Shown here in pieces: positions 27,893 to 32,849 of a DNA stretch of 32,849 nucleotides. The notes beneath the pieces were generated by a model. It did not search any database, was not told the origin of the DNA, and saw nothing but the letters and a program-made list of their open reading frames with translations. Position 1 is the first letter of the stretch. Every line of letters starts with the position of its first letter. Both the position numbers and the translations under genes were made by a program. Source of the DNA: Parvularculaceae bacterium (GTDB taxonomy: Bacteria > Pseudomonadota > Alphaproteobacteria > Caulobacterales > Parvularculaceae); NCBI GenBank assembly GCA_021776435.1, contig JAJFFW010000059.1, positions 1 through 32,849 on the forward strand, written 5' to 3'.

Positions 27893-28039
27893 CTATCGCC
27901 GGGCAATCATCCGCTGCACAGCTTCACTGCCCAAACCCGCGGTGGTGGCCAGAACAATTCCGATCCAAAGGTTATCCGTCGCTAACCAGCACAGGCTGAA
28001 AACCACGGCGAAGATCGCAAGATTGATCACAAGCCTCAT
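27893..28039 (-). CDS. Small 48-residue single-helix membrane protein
   Basis: Short gene with an exceptionally good ribosome binding site: GGAGGTGA, fully complementary to the 16S 3' end, three bases before the ATG. The peptide begins MRLVINLAIFAVVFSLCWLATD, one hydrophobic helix, then has a second mildly hydrophobic stretch (LWIGIVLATTAGLG) and ends in the basic tail QRMIARR. It lies between nuoF (63 bases upstream) and nuoG on the same strand and would be co-transcribed with them. I do not recognise a family. Small single-helix proteins inside nuo operons could be accessory or assembly factors, but that is inference. Its length explains why standard gene finders may miss it. Confidence 0.7.
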   Translation of the reverse strand: MRLVINLAIFAVVFSLCWLATDNLWIGIVLATTAGLGSEAVQRMIARR

Positions 28040-28102
28040 TGGTCACCTCCAAATATACTGTATCCGAACACCCTACCATAAGGGAGCGACGGTGTGAGCG
28101 GA

Positions 28103-29404
28103 TTACTCCGCCGCCGCCATCGCCAAGAGAGGGCGGTCGTTACGGTATTGATTGATCCGTTCTTCGATCTCGTGGCGGAAATGGCGGATAAGGCCCTGCA
28201 CCGGCCAGGCCGCCGCATCGCCCAGCGCGCAAATTGTATGACCTTCGATCTGGGTTGAAACCTCAAGCAGTTTGTCGATCTCTTGCGTGGTCGAGTTCCC
28301 TTCAGCCATGCGCTCTAACACACGCCACATCCAGCCGGTGCCCTCGCGACACGGCGTGCACTGACCGCAGCTCTCATGCTTGTAGAAATAGCTGATGCGG
28401 GCGATGGCGCGCACGATGTCTGTCGACTTATCCATGACGATCACCGCCGCCGTGCCGAGGCCGGATTTGACATCCTTCAAAGCGTCGAAATCCATCAGAA
28501 CGTCGTCGCAGATCTCGCGCGGAAGCAAGGGCACCGACGATCCGCCCGGAATGATCGCTTTCAGATTATCCCAGCCGCCGCGCACGCCGCCGCAATGGCG
28601 CTCGATAAGGGTTTTGAGCGGTATGGACATCGCTTCTTCGACATTGCATGGGCGCATCACATGGCCGGAAATGCAAAAGACCTTCGTACCCGCATTATTT
28701 TCGCGCCCGAAACCTTTGAACCAGCCGGCGCCGCGCCGAATGATGGTCGGCGCCACTGCAATGGATTCGACATTGTTGACCGTTGTCGGACAACCATAAA
28801 GCCCCGCTCCCGCCGGGAAAGGCGGCTTCAAGCGGGGCTGGCCTTTCTTGCCCTCAAGACTTTCGAGAAGGGCAGTTTCCTCTCCGCAAATATAGGCGCC
28901 GGCGCCATGGTGGACATAAAGGTCAAAATCCCAACCCGAACCACAGGCATTCTTGCCAATCAATCCGGCCGCATAAGCTTCGTTCACCGCAGCCTGTAAA
29001 TGCTCGCGCTCATCAACAAACTCACCGCGAAGATAAATGTAACAAGCATTCGCGTTCATCGCATAGGAAGCGATCAGGCAGCCCTCGATCAGGAGATGCG
29101 GATCGTGACGCAGGATATCCCTGTCCTTGCAGGTGCCTGGCTCGGATTCATCGGCATTGACCACGAGGTAATGCGGCCGTTCACCGATCTCTTTGGGCAT
29201 AAACGACCATTTAAGGCCTGTTGGAAAACCGGCGCCGCCACGCCCGCGCAGTCCTGAATCCTTCATTTGCTGGACGATCCAGTCCGGCCCCATTCGGATG
29301 ATGTCCGCTGTGCCATTCCAGGCGCCCCGCTGTTTGGCGCCTTCGAGACGCCAGTCGTGCAGGCCGTAGAGATTCGTGAATATCCGGTCTTTATCTTCGA
29401 GCAT
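28103..29404 (-). CDS. nuoF: NADH-quinone oxidoreductase subunit F (NADH and FMN binding)
   Basis: Catalytic NADH dehydrogenase subunit of complex I, 433 residues. The Gly-rich NADH/FMN loop [16 protein letters not shown] lies at about residues 51-66, [15 protein letters not shown] follows, and [17 protein letters not shown] is the FMN site. An SLBB-type segment precedes the [4Fe-4S] N3 ligands Cys346, Cys349, Cys352 ([12 protein letters not shown]) and Cys392. It works with NuoE and NuoG in the N module. No strong ribosome binding site is seen, and the PLP enzyme gene ends 59 bases upstream, separating nuoF from nuoE. Confidence 0.97.
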   Translation of the reverse strand: MLEDKDRIFTNLYGLHDWRLEGAKQRGAWNGTADIIRMGPDWIVQQMKDSGLRGRGGAGFPTGLKWSFMPKEIGERPHYLVVNADESEPGTCKDRDILRHDPHLLIEGCLIASYAMNANACYIYLRGEFVDEREHLQAAVNEAYAAGLIGKNACGSGWDFDLYVHHGAGAYICGEETALLESLEGKKGQPRLKPPFPAGAGLYGCPTTVNNVESIAVAPTIIRRGAGWFKGFGRENNAGTKVFCISGHVMRPCNVEEAMSIPLKTLIERHCGGVRGGWDNLKAIIPGGSSVPLLPREICDDVLMDFDALKDVKSGLGTAAVIVMDKSTDIVRAIARISYFYKHESCGQCTPCREGTGWMWRVLERMAEGNSTTQEIDKLLEVSTQIEGHTICALGDAAAWPVQGLIRHFRHEIEERINQYRNDRPLLAMAAAE

Positions 29405-29463
29405 GTTACATTCTTAAGTTTGCGCCAGATGGGTAGATACACCAGAAGTGTTTGCCCGTGCTC

Positions 29464-30765
29464 TTAAATAGTTTCAAGGGCCTGGGCGAGGTCCGCGATC
29501 AGGTCTTCCGGTTTTTCTACCCCGACAGAGAGGCGTATCAGTGAATCCTTGATGCCCAATCGCTCGCGATCGGCGGGTGGGACGTCGCTATGGGTCATCG
29601 CCGCCGGATGAGAGGCAAGCGTCTCGGTCCCTCCCAGGCTGACCGCCAGCTTGATGAGCTGCAGGGCATTGAGCACACGAAAGGCTTCCGCCTCGCCGCC
29701 TTTAACCTCGAAAGAAAAGGTCGAACCGGGCGCTAGGCATTGGCGTTCGAACACTTCACGATCCGGGTGGGTGTTGGGCAGATAATCCAGATACCAAACG
29801 GCGGAGATTTTTTCGTGTGAATTCAGATAGGCAGCGACTTTTCTTGCCCCTTCAGTGGATGCTTCCATGCGCAGTTTCAGGGTCTCCAAGGAACGGAGCA
29901 ACATCCACCCCGTCTGCGGATCACCGATCGTGCCGAGAATGGTGCGCATGACCTGAACCGGTCCGATCATCTCAAGCGAGCCTGAGGATGACCCCGCAAT
30001 CAGATCGGAATGCCCCCCGACATATTTGGTCAGCGAGGTTATCGTCAGATCGCCTCCATGATCCGTCGGTGTCTGCCAGAGCGGTCCCAAAAACGTGTTA
30101 TCGACCATCACCGGCGGACGATGACCGTTATTAAGAAGGCTATCGGACAATTCACGCGCATGGGCGATATCGACCAGCCCATTGGTGGGGTTGGCCGGCG
30201 TCTCCAGAAAAATCGCCCCGACGCGACTGCCATTTTCTGCGACATGGTGGCGGGCTTTTTTCATGGCGGCATCCATGCCTTTGGCGCCATCTTCTGCATT
30301 AAAGCCGATACGAGTCACGCCAAATTCCGGCAGGATATTGTGGATCAGATATTCGCTGCCGCCATAGATCGGCTCAGAATGCACCAATACGTCGCCAGGT
30401 CGTAAATACGCCCAGAGCGAGGTTGAGATCGCCGCCATACCGGAGGCAAACACCAGGCTCTTCTCCGCCTTGTCCCAGACCGCCAGCCGGTCTTCGAGCA
30501 CTTCAAGATTGGGATTGTTGATACGCGAATAGATCAGCCCGATTTCCTCGGCCTCTTCTTTTTCGCGCAGCCCATAGGCGAGCTCAAAAAACGCCTTACC
30601 TTCTTCCGCAGACTGAAAAACGAAAGTCGATGTCTGGAAAATTGGCGGCTTTAACGACCCTTCCGACAGTTCAGGCGAAAATGCATAACCCATCATCAGC
30701 GTTTCCGGCGCCAGTTCATGGTCGCCGATGGTGCGGGATTTGTAGGGTTTTTTGCCGGTGTTCAT
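29464..30765 (-). CDS. Cystathionine gamma-synthase family PLP-dependent enzyme
   Basis: Fold type I PLP enzyme of the Cys/Met metabolism family, about 433 residues, 40 or more longer than typical MetB. Visible are KPPIFQTSTFVF, YSRINNPNLEVLEDRLAVWD, the cofactor-clamping SGMAAIST, VMVDNTFLGPLWQTP and the Schiff-base lysine in SITSLTKYVGGHSD-like context (TSLTKYVGGHSD, Lys247 from this ATG). The extra length includes an acidic insert FELAYGLREKEEAEE. It could be a gamma-synthase, gamma-lyase or sulfhydrylase; the sequence alone does not decide. A GTG two codons upstream is an alternative start. It sits between nuoE and nuoF, an unusual place. Confidence 0.88.
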   Translation of the reverse strand: MNTGKKPYKSRTIGDHELAPETLMMGYAFSPELSEGSLKPPIFQTSTFVFQSAEEGKAFFELAYGLREKEEAEEIGLIYSRINNPNLEVLEDRLAVWDKAEKSLVFASGMAAISTSLWAYLRPGDVLVHSEPIYGGSEYLIHNILPEFGVTRIGFNAEDGAKGMDAAMKKARHHVAENGSRVGAIFLETPANPTNGLVDIAHARELSDSLLNNGHRPPVMVDNTFLGPLWQTPTDHGGDLTITSLTKYVGGHSDLIAGSSSGSLEMIGPVQVMRTILGTIGDPQTGWMLLRSLETLKLRMEASTEGARKVAAYLNSHEKISAVWYLDYLPNTHPDREVFERQCLAPGSTFSFEVKGGEAEAFRVLNALQLIKLAVSLGGTETLASHPAAMTHSDVPPADRERLGIKDSLIRLSVGVEKPEDLIADLAQALETI

Positions 30766-30861
30766 TGACACATTCCGATACTGAATTATTTCTAGCCGCT
30801 ACTCACCTTGAGTTTTAATGCGGATTTTGCTCGCGGTCTTCAGGCATGGCGTTAATTCCCA

Positions 30862-30984
30862 CCCTCATCCTGAGGATGTCCGAAGGATCACCTCGAAGGA
30901 TCGGCCGCGCGCTCTGCACTTTGTTTCCATCCTTCGTGACGAATGATCGCTTTTGATAAAACCGATAATTCCCTCAGGATGAGG
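30862..30984. repeat. Degenerate palindromic repeat related to the nuoJ-nuoK element
   Basis: CCTCATCCTGAGG at 30863-30875 is complementary to CCTCAGGATGAGG at 30972-30984. Between them CGAAGGAT occurs twice (30881 and 30894) and its complement ATCCTTCG once (30929). These are the same words as in the longer perfect palindrome at 21513-21607. The copy is longer, imperfect and fills the gap between the lipoprotein gene and the PLP enzyme gene. Confidence 0.75.
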
Positions 30985-31006
30985 AGGAGTGAGTTCAAAG
31001 TCATAA

Positions 31007-31534
31007 CTATTCCACCAACACCATGGGCGGCGCATTCAGAGATTCCAGAAGCTGTAAACGAGAGATTCCGTTCTCACTGGAAAGCTCCGTAACGAGCGCC
31101 GCACGTTCCAGAAAAAGCTTCAATTCCACAGTATCAGAATCCCGGTTCTCCTTGCACAGCTCATTGTGACGGTTAATCCAGTAGTGGATATTTATATCTT
31201 TTAACGGAGTCTTTATCGAGGGATCATCTAATTCCGGCACGAGGTATTCCATTTGGATATCGACGCAATTGACTTGCACGGAGAAAGGCCCCCCGATGTC
31301 ATAAGGGAATGACGAAACCCTCCGCATTTTCGCAAGAGTATTCGCGTTTATTGGCTTGAGCGGAATAATTTCTCCATCAGGCATTGTAATCCAGTCACTT
31401 AGCGTAAGCGGCGGCGTACCTTTGCTCGCCTGATCGGACACATCACTGGCGCAGGCGCATACAAACAAAACGGTTAAACTTGCGGCAATTATCCCCGCAC
31501 GACCTGGCGCCATATGTGAACGAGCTTTTTTCAC
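31007..31534 (-). CDS. Predicted lipoprotein of unknown function, coupled to nuoE
   Basis: 175 residues. A basic N-terminus (MKKARSH) and hydrophobic stretch end in the lipobox VCAC, with Cys28 as the likely lipidation site. The mature part is mostly polar, with two further Cys (in QVNCVDIQ and NELCKENR) and a helical C-terminus. No domain is recognised. The GTG start overlaps the nuoE stop in a GTGA arrangement, implying translational coupling, and there is no separate ribosome binding site. An ATG seven codons downstream is the alternative. A role in complex I is not shown; only the linkage is seen. Confidence 0.7.
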   Translation of the reverse strand: MKKARSHMAPGRAGIIAASLTVLFVCACASDVSDQASKGTPPLTLSDWITMPDGEIIPLKPINANTLAKMRRVSSFPYDIGGPFSVQVNCVDIQMEYLVPELDDPSIKTPLKDINIHYWINRHNELCKENRDSDTVELKLFLERAALVTELSSENGISRLQLLESLNAPPMVLVE

Positions 31535-32211
31535 TCAGCAGGCGCAGGCGGCGTTGAGTCCGGCAATTCTCTAAGCGGCTGGGCGCGAGATCCATCGTAA
31601 AGCGTGGGATCATTCAGCGTCGTGTTATCGCCTTCCGGGTCGGACGTGTGGCGCCGAGGATTAGCAGTACCGATAGACACTTCCTCACCGCGCCGCAACT
31701 TGGAGAGCATTTCTTCGAGAATATCCGCCGTCAGGTCTTCGTAATAATGATCGCCGTCTTTGGTCGAAATCTGAACCATCGGCGCGTTCACACAAGCGCC
31801 AAGACATTCAACCTCAAGCCAGGAAAGTTTGCCGTCTTCAGAAACGTGGTTCTCGTCGCCAATGACTTTTTTGCAGACCTCGCGTAGTGCATCCGATCCG
31901 CGCAGCACGCACGGCGTCGTGCCGCAAACCTGTACAAAATGCTCGCCGACCGGGGTGAGGTTGAACATCGTATAAAAAGTCGCGACCTCGTAAATACGGA
32001 TAAAGGGCATAGAGAGCTGACGCGCGATCGCCTCCATCATAGGAATGGAGATCCAGCCTTGCTGCTTTTGACCCCGCCACAAAAACGGAATCGCACAGGA
32101 AGCTTCACGCCCTGGCGGGTATTTCTTCATCTGCTCAGCGCACCAGACCAGATTCTCCGACGTCCATTCAAACGACGCCGGCTGGTCTTTTGAAGGTTTA
32201 CGGCTCGCCAT
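31531..32211 (-). CDS. nuoE: NADH-quinone oxidoreductase subunit E ([2Fe-2S])
   Basis: Thioredoxin-like [2Fe-2S] subunit of the NADH module of complex I, 226 residues. Cluster N1a ligands are Cys96 and Cys101 (VCGTTPCVLRG) and Cys136 and Cys140 (VECLGACVNAPM). SMPFIRIYEVATFYTMFNL is also diagnostic. The C-terminal tail after about residue 175 is extended, polar and Pro-rich. AGGAG lies eight bases before the ATG. The preceding gene on the strand is an unrecognised one instead of nuoD directly, and a lipoprotein gene overlaps its stop codon. Confidence 0.97.
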   Translation of the reverse strand: MASRKPSKDQPASFEWTSENLVWCAEQMKKYPPGREASCAIPFLWRGQKQQGWISIPMMEAIARQLSMPFIRIYEVATFYTMFNLTPVGEHFVQVCGTTPCVLRGSDALREVCKKVIGDENHVSEDGKLSWLEVECLGACVNAPMVQISTKDGDHYYEDLTADILEEMLSKLRRGEEVSIGTANPRRHTSDPEGDNTTLNDPTLYDGSRAQPLRELPDSTPPAPAE

Positions 32212-32228
32212 GATTTCTTCTCCTGCCT

Positions 32229-32849
32229 CTAGCCCCCGGATGGTCCCATGACATCGATCCGGGATATTTTTTCAAAATTCTGAGAGGCCGGGTCCGCATC
32301 AAAAGTAAACAACGCGACGCGATCTAAGCCGCCCTCCCGTCCGGGAATTCCGACGAACACATACTGCATATATTGAGAAACGAAAGCGTCTTGTCGCCAC
32401 GCCCCCTCACCCCATTTGAAAACGAGCACGCTGGCGGCGTCTGCCGCGCCGGTGATTACTGGCTGATGGGCTTCAATATTCACAGGAGGATAGGCGAAAA
32501 TCGCGGCGTCATCGGCAAAAAATTCGGCCGCTGCGGCAAATTCTTTATTCGCCAGCGCTGAAAATATCGAATCGAAACGCGCCTCCATCGCCGTCGTCGG
32601 CTCATCCACCGATATCCCTTGGATAAAAGGAGCGTAGGCAATCTGGGTGTATGTGGCCTCGATTTTATCGCTGGTCTCGTTCAGGTCGAAGATAATCATC
32701 AACGGCGCGCGCTCATCCCCATTGATCGATTCTCCGAAAGTCGCCCATTTGTCGGTCCCAATGCGGAAACGATGCGGCATCTCAGCCCAGGCGTTCGGGC
32801 GCCCCTCAAAATCCCCGCGAAGCCCCGATTCAGCCGCTTCAATTCCTCG
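32229..32849 (-). CDS. Unrecognised protein, possibly SnoaL/NTF2-like (5' end beyond window)
   Basis: At least 206 residues. The frame is open to the window edge, so the ATG inside it (32780) need not be the start. A central segment, ARFDSIFSALANKEFAAAAEFFADDAAIFAYPP, has the look of an NTF2/SnoaL-like fold, with a following hydrophobic-strand pattern (QYVFVGIPG, RVALFTFDAD), but this is a weak assignment. No signal peptide is visible in the available part. It ends 17 bases before nuoE, where nuoD would normally end, so it is probably another accessory gene within the nuo cluster. Confidence 0.5.
   Translation of the reverse strand, partial: RGIEAAESGLRGDFEGRPNAWAEMPHRFRIGTDKWATFGESINGDERAPLMIIFDLNETSDKIEATYTQIAYAPFIQGISVDEPTTAMEARFDSIFSALANKEFAAAAEFFADDAAIFAYPPVNIEAHQPVITGAADAASVLVFKWGEGAWRQDAFVSQYMQYVFVGIPGREGGLDRVALFTFDADPASQNFEKISRIDVMGPSGG

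Overview
The window comes from an alphaproteobacterial chromosome. The evidence is a MipZ-type division ATPase, the DUF1489 and DUF1467 families, the order nuoN-birA-coaX-rnj-DUF1467 and a type III pantothenate kinase. A PEP-CTERM sorting signal and the overall gene style would fit a Parvularculales- or Caulobacterales-like marine lineage, but that finer placement is inference. No CRISPR array, insertion sequence, prophage, rRNA or tRNA was recognised.

Layout. Positions 1-1793 hold a more G+C-rich cassette: azoR (partial) and doxX on the minus strand, divergent from a LysR regulator, with a palindromic operator candidate between them. A strong terminator separates this from rplK-rplA on the minus strand. 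These lie apart from their usual secE-nusG and rplJL neighbours, behind a long leader with two terminator-like hairpins. From 3898 to 8605 come envelope, division and housekeeping genes: a membrane-anchored J-domain protein, mipZ, a PapD-like chaperone, a SPOR-domain lipoprotein, panC and a DUF1489 gene. From 8629 to 10757 there is a GH24 lysozyme-like protein with C-terminal membrane segments, a 530-base stretch without a gene, and a PEP-CTERM gene that appears split by a frameshift.

From 10776 to the right edge every gene is on the minus strand. Read in transcription order (right to left) they are: an unrecognised partial gene, nuoE, a lipoprotein gene, a Cys/Met-metabolism PLP enzyme, nuoF, a 48-residue membrane peptide gene, nuoG, a four-helix membrane protein, a GIN-domain (DUF2807) secreted protein, nuoH, nuoI, nuoJ, nuoK, nuoL, nuoM, nuoN, birA, coaX, rnj, a DUF1467 gene and mgtE. 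nuoE to nuoN encode most of the proton-pumping NADH:quinone oxidoreductase: the NADH module E/F/G, the linker subunits H/I and the membrane arm J-N. nuoA-D are expected beyond the right edge.

The most unusual feature is this complex I cluster, which is interrupted by at least five accessory genes of unrelated type plus dispersed palindromic repeats. I did not find a clear-cut new defence or mobile system. The best leads are the accessory genes inside the nuo cluster (especially the 48-residue membrane peptide and the GIN protein), the split PEP-CTERM gene, the lysozyme-like protein lacking a catalytic residue, and the orphan tandem terminators upstream of rplK.
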